Under the pieces are notes generated by a model. It was given only the letters and a program-made list of their open reading frames with translations, was not told the origin of the DNA and did no database searches. From NCBI GenBank assembly GCA_021399435.1, contig JAJTUP010000142.1, positions 1-64,000 of the forward strand: a stretch of 64,000 nt of DNA. Direction: 5' to 3'. Origin of the DNA: Diaporthe sp. PMI_573 (Eukaryota; Ascomycota; Sordariomycetes; Diaporthales; Diaporthaceae). Each line of letters begins with the position of its first letter. Within the stretch, counting starts at the first letter, position 1. Made by a program: the position numbers and the translations under genes. Below, one piece after another: positions 11,106 through 20,903 of this stretch.

Positions 11106-11382
11106 TAGAGGTGGTAGTAGTGCTGGTGATCTCGGCGGAACGAGGCGGGACGGAGACGCAGCCGCGGACTCTGCAGATGCAGATGCAGACGCATTGCTGA
11201 TGGCCGGGGCTGTCGTCGGTGACTCTTTCAGCACGAATGGGGAGGCATTTTCCTCTTTCTCGTCACATTATTCCACCTCAGCAGACAATGGTGCGTCGCC
11301 TGGCGGGTCGGGCGGCGCATCTTCGTCACAGCAGCCGCAGCCTCGCGAAGCCCTAGCAATAACAATACTGACGGAGCGATAA
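11101..11382 (+). other. Out-of-frame C-terminal tail of the NLR
   Basis: In the frame entered by skipping past the TGATAG at 11102 an open stretch continues to a TAA at 11380. It encodes a Gly/Ser/Ala/Asp-rich tail (DRGGSSAGDLGG, then AAADSADADADALL, then SPGGSGGASSS). Its composition is protein-like and it abuts the array with no gap, so I infer it was the original C-terminus, separated by a frame-changing repeat deletion or indel. It may also be non-coding. Confidence 0.4.
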
Positions 11383-11459
11383 CCCGTGTGTAAATGGGCA
11401 AGTACGGGGAGGGCTATGTGGCGGGAGATAGGGTCCGGATTTAATTCGCTGCCGGATTT

Positions 11460-11808
11460 CACGAGCCCGAGGATGCAGGCAGCCAGAAATACATGCTAGC
11501 AACATCGGATGAGACAGTGGCATACACCCACTCGCCAGGGCGGTAGGTCATTGCAAACTCCTGGATCGCAAAGACATGTTCTTGGATCTTGAAACCGCCG
11601 ACATACATCTCGTTCATAGGCTTCAAGGGGACTTTAAGCGTTGGAAGAAAGAGCCAATATAAATGGTTTACACGCAGCACGTAATCGAATTTCTGGCACA
11701 AATCACTGACAGGGGGATCGAAAGGTCTTTTCCCATCGTATAATGACAAGGAGAAATTATCGGCAGCTATGACGAAAACACTAATGCACACTATGTTCCC
11801 CAGTGATG
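11460..11808 (-). pseudogene. 3' part of a host-like gene split by hAT insertion
   Basis: Open minus-strand frame reading into the right-hand flank of the hAT element. Removing 11817..14643 and one TSD joins it to 14652-14690 (..DIRCAIYLC-TSLGNIVCISVF..) without breaking the frame. The encoded stretch (then LCQKFDYVLRVNHLYW, VYATVSSDVASMYFW) is hydrophobic and aromatic-rich, perhaps membrane-associated, and ends at a stop at 11460. Family not recognised. A plausible 5' part lies at 15300-15637 beyond a second insertion. Confidence 0.4.
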
Positions 11809-11816
11809 TACACAAA

Positions 11817-14643
11817 CAGTGTTGCTAATAATATAAACAATACGTATATTGGCAATATGGACCCCCTCGCAATAATATCGTATTGTCAAGAGGCGATATT
11901 GTATTACCCAATATGAACATGACCCATATTGTATTGTATTGCCAAGAACCCAATATATTGGCAGTGTGACAATACATCCAATATATTCCACGTGGACCTC
12001 ATCATTCATCTGCCTCAGCGAAAATCTCGTCACCTTGAAAATCTCGTATCCCAAACCATGACTTCAGGCACTCCAATGCTTCAATCACATCACTCCCAAG
12101 TCGATTTCGACGGTCTGTAATCGTTATCTTTGGCCCAGAGAAGAGTCGTTCGGGCTCCGCAGACATTGCAGGAATTGACAATATATCCACGGCCATCTTG
12201 CTCAGGCTCGGGTAGTTTTTCTGCTGCGTCTCCTCTAGCCACCATGCAAGGGCGCTCGTAAAACCATAAACCCGTTCAGACTTGCAATAACGCTCGTATT
12301 CGTCCGTGATGAGTGACGGCTGCAGGTGCTTGTTCCGCCAATTCAAGAATTCGTTCGTGGCCGCCGATGGGACCTCGCAGAGTGGAAGAGGTGATTCCAC
12401 AGGCTTATATTCGTTCCACAGCGCCTCAAGCAACTCCTTCGACGACTCAGCCCACTCCTTTTTCCAGTTCTCCTGGATGTAGTGCCATTTATGCGAAGGG
12501 TGGAGCACGATAGCTGCAACGTAGGCAGGTGATTCATCAGTAAGGCGGTAATACTTGTCCATCTTCGCCCAGCCCGAGTTATACATCGGTGCCATCACCG
12601 GATCGTCGACATCTGCCTCCTTGCCGGCTTCGAATTGTGCCAATACGAAGTCCATAGCCAGGAGGACATTGTCGAGTGTTGCAAACGATGATTCGAGAGC
12701 CTTAGTCGTCATCTTCAGCTTCTCTAAGAAGGACTTGATCTTCTCCAAGATGGTCCAGTCCTCTGAAGAGAGCTCGTCTCCAGCGCAGTCTGCTTCCATC
12801 CATCTGTTGAAATAGCCGTCAATTGCGTCTCTAAGATTCAAGGCCGCTCTCAACATGGTATACCACGAGCTCCACCTTGTGTCGTTGTCTCGCGCAAGCT
12901 TACGGTTATGGCTGATAGCAAGAAACTTTTGGCTGCGCTGAACATTCCGTTGGATGTAGACGACGAAGTTGTGAAGCTTGCCAAGAGGTCCCTTCTTCCG
13001 CCACGCTTCAATATGCTTTAGTGTCACATTATACAGACCTGGATCGTCGCGTTCGAGCTTCTCATTGTCGGTAACGAAGAGGAAGGCTTTAGCGGCGAGA
13101 TTGATGATATGACCTTGGCAGCGGAGTCGGTGAACTTTGGGATCGTATCGGATGTCATATCGGCGAAGGAGGCCTGTGGGATGTTAGAACCAGTCAGTAG
13201 AAACGGTGAGTTGTACTGACCAAGCGAAAGGGATCTCATCATTGTGTCGTTATTGCCAGCATTGTCCATCACGAAATATCCGAGTTTTGAAGCAAAGCCC
13301 CATCCGTCAACCACTTCCAAAATCGCCGCCGCGAGGTGAGAACCGTCGTGCTCACTGTCGATGTCTTTCAACGCCAAAATATGGTGTTCCAGCTGGCCGT
13401 CTTCCGTGACATAGTGGCCGACTACGCCCAAGATGGCCAAAGAGTTGGGAGAAGTCCAAAGGTCGCAGCTGATGTGAATTCTTGACTTCGCCGACTGTAT
13501 GCGCTGCTTGACCTTGTCCTTCTGGTCTTCATACTGCCGCATGATCCATTTCCTAATGGTCTCGTGCGTATCTGGAAGCCAAGTATCGATATCGTTATTG
13601 ATGTAGGCCAAGAGTGCCCGGAACTCTGGGCATTCTACAAGCCGAAATGGGAGAGAGCAGGCCGTAATAAACCTCACGTACAACACTTCGAGCTGGTCAG
13701 GGTCGATCGAATCTCCGGGTTGATCGTTGAGCCGACGGCGTTTGCGGGGATTTTCTTCTGCTGCAGCACGAACTTGTTCGAGGATCGTTCGTATCGTTGT
13801 CACTTTAGCTGTTCGCAGGGCTCCTTTTGGCAGACCGTGGCCGTCAGGAGGAGGGTCCATAAGATGTTTTGCAGGAGCCGCAGTACCCCCAGAACAGGCA
13901 TATGCTCTGTCACAATGTTTGCAACGCCACTCTTTTTTTCCGGTCCGCGGATTGTAGTATCTCGTCTCCATCTCCTCGTCTGGCATATGAGAGAAGACCC
14001 ATGACGTTCTGGGTTTGGTGGAGGAGGTTGTGGAGGCTGTGCGAGGTCGAGATGACTGGCATTTGGGCGTTTGGCTCTGGTCTAGGTCATTCAACTGCCG
14101 GCTGGAAAACTCCGAAACGTCGACTGAAATTGACTCTCTTCGTTGCGACCATTGGCCAAAAGGGAGGCATTGTTGAGGCATGGCGGTACGGTTAGTACAG
14201 TAGGCTCGACAGTGATAAAGAAAATGGGCAGAGGTGGCAATGGACCATGGCCAATGTCGGCAGGCAACCACCGGTAGGCCCGGCCCAACATGGTCCGCAC
14301 CAATCGTACCTCTTATACCTCCCCTGACGCGTGGAAGAAACGCGTGGTCGCGTGTTAGGTCTGATTGTCAATAAAGACGTGTGTTGAGGTGAATGCTAGC
14401 CAATAAAGTGCCCAGTATCCCTATTGCTGGTATAGGGTAAGGCCTGCCCGCTACTGTCAAAAGGCAATTTCACCCCAGGACTGACAACCCAATATAAATA
14501 ATATATTGCCAATATGGACATCATCATATTATATTGTCACAATATCAAATTCTTCATATCATATTGTCACAATATGAGAAAGTCCATATCATATGGGTTA
14601 TATTACAATATACTACTTTATTGCCATACTATTAGCAACACTG
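11817..14643 (-). mobile_element. Complete hAT transposon with perfect TIRs and TSD
   Basis: Left end CAGTGTTGCTAATA (11817..11830) and right end TATTAGCAACACTG (14630..14643) are perfect 14-bp inverted repeats. The 8-bp target duplication TACACAAA is perfect at 11809..11816 and 14644..14651. AT-rich subterminal zones at 11830-11990 and 14485-14630 repeat CAATAT/ATATTG motifs many times, typical transposase binding arrays. The single gene inside has no disabling change. It inserted in a host-like reading frame. Intact ends, TSD and transposase indicate recent activity. Confidence 0.95.
12002..14181 (-). CDS. hAT transposase, intact, one intron, 710 aa
   Basis: Exon 1 14181..13221, intron 13174..13220 (GTCAGT, TTCTAAC, CAG), exon 2 13173..12002. 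The join gives SLG-LLRRYDIRYDPKVHR, and the total of 2133 nt is in phase. BED-type zinc finger at residues 87-106 (C87..C90...H106), then a basic region (PRKRRR). RNase-H-like catalytic fold with D240 (SCDLWTSPN) and D306 (FVMDNAGNND), followed by RLRCQGHIINLAAKAFLF, and the C-terminal dimerisation region with MSAEPERLFSG. The length and order match active hAT transposases. An upstream in-frame Met at 14271 exists, but 14181 is a better start because the residues between look like leader. It cuts and pastes the surrounding element and should also act on related short copies. Confidence 0.92.
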
Positions 14644-14691
14644 TACACAAATAGATCGCACATCTTATATCAGGCCCCTCCGCATTCGCGT

Positions 14692-15299
14692 CAGGCTTTC
14701 TATCCATACGCGTATGGATTAAGTTAATCCATATGGAACGCTCCATATGGATTATTTGTATTCCATATGAGATGGCTGTATTCCATACGTATGGAAATAC
14801 AGCGGAAGAATGTTAATCCCGGCGGGCACCATTCAGGGCGACGCAGTCAGGCAACAAGTTCATGTTCATGATTTCCGCCAGGAACAAAAGTTGTTGTGCC
14901 GCTAGTGGCCGGTCCCCGCTGACTTGGTGGCTCGGCGAGCAGTATGGATTCATGAACAATACCGTCTCTCCAAAATGACCATTGATATCAACATGCCATG
15001 TCCACCTAGCCAGAGCATGTCTTTTGACTCTTTTCTGGTGCACGGCGAAACGTATCCAGGATCGATGTAGCTGCTAGGAAGTCGTACAATAAGTCGGACA
15101 AAACCGGGCATCAGGGATTCCAGCCGCGCTGACAGATGAGCGAGACAATGCGCGCTTTTCCTAATACGGAAATGGTAAAGTATAGATGACGTCATTTCTT
15201 GTATTCCATACGTATGGAATAAGCTTCCATACGAGGAGGAATCCGTAATCCATACAAGAATCGTTCCATATGGAATATGGAATATGGATAGAAAGCCTG
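14692..15299. mobile_element. Miniature inverted-repeat element (608 bp)
   Basis: Ends CAGGCTTTCTATCCATA and TATGGATAGAAAGCCTG are perfect 17-bp inverted repeats. Both subterminal zones (14705-14815 and 15200-15290) are packed with palindromic CCATATGG and CCATACGTATGG boxes, likely transposase binding sites. There is no transposase gene. CAGG ends suggest a non-autonomous hAT, but no matching 8-bp duplication is visible (ATTCGCGT left, TGACCCAT right). It lies between two parts of the host-like gene that also carries the hAT at 11817. Confidence 0.75.
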
Positions 15300-15637
15300 T
15301 GACCCATCACGTACGTCATCCTCAGTAAGCGCCTCAAGACTCGGGAGTTAGTAGGAGGAGGCGAGGCAAGAGAAATGCATATCAAATAAGTTAATACATT
15401 CTCCATGATAATATAATAAGTCTTATCAACAAGGGTTTGAATGACTTCATTCCCAAAATGCCGCAAGAAGTATCGCAGCGCCCCAGTGTCGGGTTCCGCT
15501 TCCCGCAGTTTATATATCAATATTGTCGGAGTGGCAAAACGAAGTGAGTTCAAGATAGCAGACACACACAAATCGGTGAGACAAATGAAAATATTGAAAG
15601 AACACCTCGCGTAGAAGAACCGTATATCTGGCTTCAT
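15300..15637 (-). pseudogene. 5' part of a host-like gene cut by the miniature element
   Basis: From ATG 15637 (MKPDIRFFYARC) a frame runs 112 codons (KLREAEPDTGALRYFLRHFG, then DKTYYIIMENVLTYLICIS, then RVLRRLLRMTYVMGH) to the element at 15299. It has helical and hydrophobic character and looks like real coding DNA. On the other side of the element a frame on the same strand continues (DANAEGPDIRCAIYL) towards 11460. A direct join is off by one base, so the continuity is inferred. Family not recognised. Confidence 0.4.
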
Positions 15638-15660
15638 TCTGACCCGTCCGACTTGGCCCA

Positions 15661-17173
15661 TTACCGACGCCCAGAGCGCAACTTGGATGGCATGATTGCA
15701 GACCCCAGACTTTTGAGGTCCCGCGAAAGTCGTCGAACGCGCTGGCGAGCCCCAGGTCCGGGGCTCGGGCTTGTGTCTGTGACGGCAGCCACGGTAGGCA
15801 AGCCACCTGGCCGTCACAATGACCCTAACCCTTAGCCCCACAGTCGCGTCAAGACTTCGCGATCCAGAGACCGCCAGAGCTTCGCTCTCCCCTTTCTTCT
15901 CCTCTCCTCAGCTTAGAATCTTCGTTGATAGTGCCAATAGACCCAGCTACCATGCTGCATCTTGCGCTGGCCGTGACAGTGTCTGTCGCCTCTTCTCCTT
16001 GGCTCAGTGCCACCCATTGCGTTCGCAATGCATCTGTTGTGAATGCAAGAAGCTGTGCAGAATCGATGATGAGTTCGGGCCAGGGATTATCAAGCCTCCC
16101 GGCCTTTCTGGCCTCATCATGCGGAATGAAGTCTTTAAGTGAAAGATGCAAATCGGCACCCGGAACCAAATTGCCAGTTTCGTCTCTGAATATCTATGAC
16201 AAACCATATCTGTTAGCGCAGTGTAATTGTCATATCACAGCTTGTCGTACCTGGTCTTCACCGGCCAGAACCCCACTGGCCGCTCTATCTGCTGTAGCGC
16301 TTCTGTATATAAAGGCTTTGGCTGCACCATAATCGAAATCTTCCTCACGGACGCTTCTCGTCTTGGTCACCTCATCGACGTGTTTCCAGATGTCCCGAAG
16401 CGATACAGCGACGACCGTCCTAACAGCACCTTTTGACCATGTGATGTAGTTTCTCGCCTTCTGTCTGAGGTCGTCATCTGTTTGCGACCAGGCTACCTCC
16501 ACGACTAGACTTGGTAACTTTCTGTATCCAAACTTGTAACATTGGTCTGGGCTGTAGTTTGCCCTTCGCGAACCCAGGTCTACTGGAGCACTGCCCCTAC
16601 TTTTTATGGACTGCGCAGATTCGATTGTAGCCGAGGAGCATCTCGTACCATTAATTTCGAAGGGCTCTTCTCTAGCAAGATCAAGCCAGCGGTCGATGAA
16701 CTTATCTAGGCTTTTGTGCAATGCCTCGTGGCAGTCTGAAAGCATGCGGACTGAGAATATCTTCTTAGTCGCAGTATAGTTGAACCTGATGGCGAATTAG
16801 CTCCGAGATGGCCTGTATCTAGACTTCTGTATGTTTTTGACAAAGGATCCTCGTACCTCAGTTTATCATTGAAATAAGTTATCAACTCCATATCTTCAGA
16901 GTCTTGTATGAGCTTTAGCAACTGTTTATACTCATTGGGGAGAAGCTTCCTCTGCGAATAGAATTCTCCTAGCCGCCGTTTATACCTTGTGGCGCGGACC
17001 TGCTTGATGAGCTCCAGCGTGCTCCGAATGCGAGGGTTGGACGGCCTTGGATAATCGGATCGCGCTTGATGAGGAGGCACCGCAGCAGGAGTTCTTGATT
17101 GTGCCATGTCGTCGGGGTTGTCTAAAGCAGGGCTCTTGGCTGTTGAGATGGATCTTAGATTGAATCTTGACAA
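15661..17173 (-). pseudogene. PD-(D/E)XK nuclease-like gene interrupted by a solo LTR
   Basis: Exon 1 17173..16857, intron 16786..16856 (GTACGA...CAG), exon 2 16785..16251, intron 16194..16250 (GTACGA, GCTAACAG, TAG), exon 3 16193..15661 containing the LTR 15778..15978. The splices give NDKLR-FNYTATKKIF and AGEDQ-IFRDETGN. Leaving out the LTR and one TSD gives 392 codons in phase to a TAA at 15661. The N-terminal half is helical. The core has NYSPDQCYKF, then LPSLVVEVAWSQ, then KGAVRTVVAVSL: the order PD...(strand)VEVA(W)S(Q)...VR.VV of PD-(D/E)XK nuclease-like domains, though the usual lysine of E-x-K is not evident. With the LTR in place translation leaves the frame at ATDT and ends in the LTR at 15849, losing the last 36 residues only, so a slightly altered protein could still be made. 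Confidence 0.68.
15778..15978 (+). mobile_element. Solo LTR (201 bp) with 5-bp TSD
   Basis: Begins TGTGACGGCAGCC and ends GGCCGTGACA, with target duplication GTGTC at 15773..15777 and 15979..15983. It matches the 5' LTR of the gag element at 28326..28527 over its whole length apart from small changes. A solo LTR is left when two LTRs of a full element recombine, so a complete Ty3-like element once sat in this gene's last exon. Confidence 0.93.
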
Positions 17174-17806
17174 GGAGTACGAAGCTTAGTAGATTGACCG
17201 TGCAGTACGATAATTCAGGGGACTGGCGTCTGCGGTGAGTATGGCGATGTTGGCGCGTGTGCCTCCTACCTTGGGCTTGTAGGCTTGCAGAGAGGTTTAG
17301 GAAAGACACTCTAGTCGAAGAAGCGGCCGCTAACTACTTCTTGCTGATAGTTTCTGTTAGACGTTATTGTTGATTAGATTCTGGCCGCGAAGGCTTTCGA
17401 ACCTGTCTGAAAGCCTCTGATATATGCTCTTCTTCGTAGGATCGGACACAGAATAGGATGTTAGTCGCCGAGCATGGGAGGTTGGTGCTCCAATAAACAG
17501 CGTCCTTCTGGGCCTTCCTCCCAGGCAGCCATGCCAATGTTCCAAATCATCGCCCTGCCAGCCTGCACCGATATGCAAGGCGCAGCGACCTCCGCACCCC
17601 CCTGTTAGACACTCGAGAAGCGCGACCACTAGACGTGTTTATAGATGTCATAAAGCGACACGGCAGAGAAAATGCACAAGCAGTATAGCTGGTGAATAGT
17701 TCTTTTTGTTTTTAATGCAATAAAACCTGCCATGCTTTATTATCAACAATATCCACGTAAAGTTGTATATTGAGGCTGCACGTCGTCTGCTTAGGTTTGG
17801 GTCTTT
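17174..17806. other. Intergenic between two minus-strand genes
   Basis: Promoter side of the nuclease-like gene and 3' side of the next gene. An open frame at 17357-17629 has no protein-like features. 17640-17800 is AT-rich. No feature supported. Confidence 0.4.
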
Positions 17807-18382
17807 TTAAATAGCTTTAATAGCAAGAATACTGTACTGTAATAGGACAGGTGTCGATGGGTGTTGCATATCAGATCTGTCAAATACAGAAGACCAAGTA
17901 TTGTTTGAGAGAGTTGTGTGCCGCTGTCCCGCGACCGGCCTGTATGCGCTCTCGAAGCGAATGACGATGTTTGTGTTATTCAGATAACACTCAGCACGCT
18001 CGTCGATCCAAGTATAGTCTTGGAGATACTCAAAGATACGGCGGTGGCCGTAGGGTAGCGAACGGTGACCATCATCATTGAAATCAAGATCTAGAAGGAT
18101 AAGATGGATCCGGCGAGAGGTGCCTTGATATAAGTATGGCAGGTCTTTGCCAATGAGGACAGGGTTAGCACCCGCGTTCACCATTGCGTCAGGCCAATCG
18201 GACTTTTTGAAGATTTTGGACCAGACGATGGAATGCTGCAGTCCAGTTGGACTAATTTGCAGGCCCTCTTGTTTAAGCCTCAAGCGCTGAAATGGGGTAC
18301 ATTGATCCCCGATAGCAAGGATAATTTCGTTGGGCAAGGTTTGCCGGATGCCTGGAGTTGCGGAATTCGAAATATTGCCCAT
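17807..18382 (-). CDS. Hypothetical protein, F-box-like N-terminus, 191 aa
   Basis: One frame from ATG 18382 to a stop at 17807. Residues 16-40 read LPNEIILAIGDQC...QRLRL, the start of an F-box-like helix pair (LP.EI...I...). After that come SIVWSKIF, then GANPVLIGKDL and HLILLDLDFNDD. F-box proteins link substrates to SCF ubiquitin ligases; whether this one does is unknown. It is uninterrupted and codon use looks coding. An ORF just upstream on the same strand (18273-18521) may include a leader exon but no splice is convincing. Confidence 0.5.
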   Translation of the reverse strand: MGNISNSATPGIRQTLPNEIILAIGDQCTPFQRLRLKQEGLQISPTGLQHSIVWSKIFKKSDWPDAMVNAGANPVLIGKDLPYLYQGTSRRIHLILLDLDFNDDGHRSLPYGHRRIFEYLQDYTWIDERAECYLNNTNIVIRFESAYRPVAGQRHTTLSNNTWSSVFDRSDMQHPSTPVLLQYSILAIKAI

Positions 18383-19640
18383 ATTTGAACTGAAACTTAC
18401 ATAATTTGGCAGGAATATGACAGAGAATCCGATTTAATGCCTGTTCCAGGAAAGCTTCAATAGCTTTGCGGGAGGGAATGATTAATAAGTATATAGGAGA
18501 GTCCGGACAATTGCAGGACAATAGTACGGGGTGCTTAATGCCAACGATTCTTTTTGTATTTAATGTTTTGAAGTACGGTGCGTCAAGACAAGTTCAAGAA
18601 GACTTGGATGAGGTTAACGACAGCGAGTTGGACCGTGATTGCGAAGATACCACATGCACACTGTTACAACATCTATACTAGCCTTCCATCACGCTCTCCT
18701 GCAAGTACTCTTCCAACAACTTCTCGCACGTATCAACCAAGCTCGCCGACTTCCTGGCGCAACGGGCTGCCATTCACCGACCACAAGTTAACAAGACAGC
18801 AACTCCTCCCGCCGAGTGCGGCAGCTTGTCCAACGATGCTAACATCTGCAGCACTACCATTGAAAGCCTCGGTGGAAGCCGTGTCTCTCACATTATGCAA
18901 AGGGCTTTGATTTTGAGGAAAGCTCTGGTCTGGATCTTCTAGGGTCCCTTCCAGGAAAGCATATCCCCTTGCACAGTAAGTGTAGGGCATAGCGTCAATG
19001 TTTCCTTAAAATAAAGTGTAGAAAGTTATTATACACGAAATATAATACTATGTTAAAAGCCCTTTACAAAGTCTGAAAATAAGGATTTAAATTCTTCTAA
19101 TAGGTTTTCGATCTACCCCAACAGCGTCCCTTAGAAAGAAGGTTCCTAGAACCTACAACAAAGAATTGTTTCGCAGTTAAATAATTAATATAAGTGCTTG
19201 AATGGTTGCACATTCAAATTTCCTTTCCCAGCTATATGCAGCATACACCCATCAAAATGACATCTACTAAGGTTATCAGCTCTGTCTCTAAGACTTACGT
19301 ACAAGAAATCCCAGTCAACAATTACCAAATTTTACCAGTCATTGTTGTCTCTCGACTTCTGTCGCAAATTATCGCATTGGATTTCTCATTTTACAGTTTG
19401 ATAGCCACCGCTTCATCGGAGCTAATTTTCGCAGTCACTGGAATTACGGCACAGACGCCACAGTTCAGCCCAGCAGTCAGCATTTACTTGCCTCCTTTGA
19501 AACAAACTTCGACGACCCAAGTGCAACGGGACTAAACGGTTATAGCCAGTTAAGCAACCAAGGTCCCGGACAGGTGAAAGTAAGACACAGTAAGAGTCCA
19601 TCTCTTCAACCGCGGCACGATATTCAGCAGGAGGTATCCA
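18383..19640. other. Decayed, AT-rich DNA with fragmentary frames
   Basis: Short plus-strand frames at 18578-18960 change frame repeatedly and could be an old gene, and 19000-19190 is very AT-rich. A 113-codon ORF at 19194-19535 has no recognised domain. Nothing can be named. Confidence 0.3.
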
Positions 19641-19898
19641 TCACCAGGACGGACCTTGGTTGCGGAAACTTCCCACAATGCGCATCAGCGTGAAGAAGCT
19701 GCCAAGATTCTCCAGGGTGGGGACACCAAAATCGGGCCATTTCTTGTAGAGAAAGTGCCAAACAATACGCTCTTCAAATTCTCCCGGCAGTTCTTTGCTG
19801 GCTGATCCTCCGATTTCCGTATTGGCGCTTTTATCATCGTTCCTATCGTCTGCGTAGAGATCGTTCTCCTCTGGGGCCGTCTGCAGGGGCGACAGCAC
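19641..19898 (-). pseudogene. Protein tyrosine phosphatase fragment
   Basis: The minus frame contains RIVWHFLYKKWPDFGVP followed by a SFFTLM segment. WPDFGVP is the WPD loop of classical tyrosine phosphatases (carrying the general-acid Asp), and V.HF.Y..WPDFGVP is its usual context. The catalytic HC-x5-R loop that should follow within about 40 residues is absent: the frame ends at 19641. Upstream frames are AT-rich and broken. It is a fragment. Confidence 0.6.
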
Positions 19899-20788
19899 CT
19901 TCGCCTTAATAGTACTTTGATTAAAACAACTTTATAAGCAGCGTACTTTTTAGAAAGTTTAGAATTCATTTTACAGCAATTCGACTGACAACCGGCTTCT
20001 TGCTCGTTATCAATGATGCCTTAGAATAAAGTTAATTTCTTCTTCTTGTGGGTCACTGCAGTGCTCTGGAGATACGGTATTTTCTTAAGTCAGTCGATTA
20101 CGTACAGTCAACAGCGAGATGTTACTTCTATTATTCGAGAAAACTCAACATATAGTGCCCGCAGCGTCCGCATGGCTAACATGGTTCATAGGCGTGGGCA
20201 AGCGTTGCTACCACTGTAGTGATGGCAACCGCACCTGCAGTCTCGGTCGCTTAGGCGCCCAAAAAAGGTTATTTTGCAGGGAGACGAGTACTTATGAGCA
20301 CAGGATCGAATCTCAAGCAGCCTGAATGACAAGAACGCCATAAGATCCCACCACAATTACCACCGTAAGTAGTACCCTGCGTCCACGCATCGCGCACACT
20401 GCTCCTTTCGCAGCCCGCGCCCCCCTCGGGCAGTTTCTCCTAAGATGCTTCTCAACAAGGACAAGATTGAGCGGTTTGGGCAGTTTGTGTAAATTCAACC
20501 TGGCTAGCGCAATTAACCCGCCATGTCGAACGCACGGACCGGATGCCCTGGATGACCTTAACTACGGATCTGTAGATAGCCGCAAGCTAAACGGGCCCTA
20601 CAATGCTTGAAAATTAATGGAACAATCGTCGTTCCTAAAAAGAGTAGAGATCAAGATTAGGCAGCCAATCATCAAGATCAGTTCTAAGTCGGGGTAAGTG
20701 CATTAGACCAGCCGACCCAACTAACCAGAAAGGGAGTCGGAACGGTCTTGCTGAAGTTGATTGGTTCAATCGACACTGAGCGCAGAGG
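19899..20788. other. AT-rich intergenic DNA
   Basis: No supported gene. It lies between the phosphatase fragment and the promoter of the Zn2Cys6 gene; short overlapping ORFs have no domain. Confidence 0.4.
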
Positions 20789-20797
20789 TATATATAA
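20789..20797 (+). promoter_or_regulatory. TATA box of the Zn2Cys6 gene
   Basis: TATATATAA about 110 bp upstream of the ATG at 20904; the best core-promoter match on this strand in the interval. Confidence 0.55.
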
Positions 20798-20903
20798 TGT
20801 GAATCAACCACGATCGCCCCAGACTTCTCAAACAATGCGATAGTACTATATCACTTCAAACATTCTTTTTAGTACTGGCCTTGACATCGTTAACATCTCC
20901 AAG

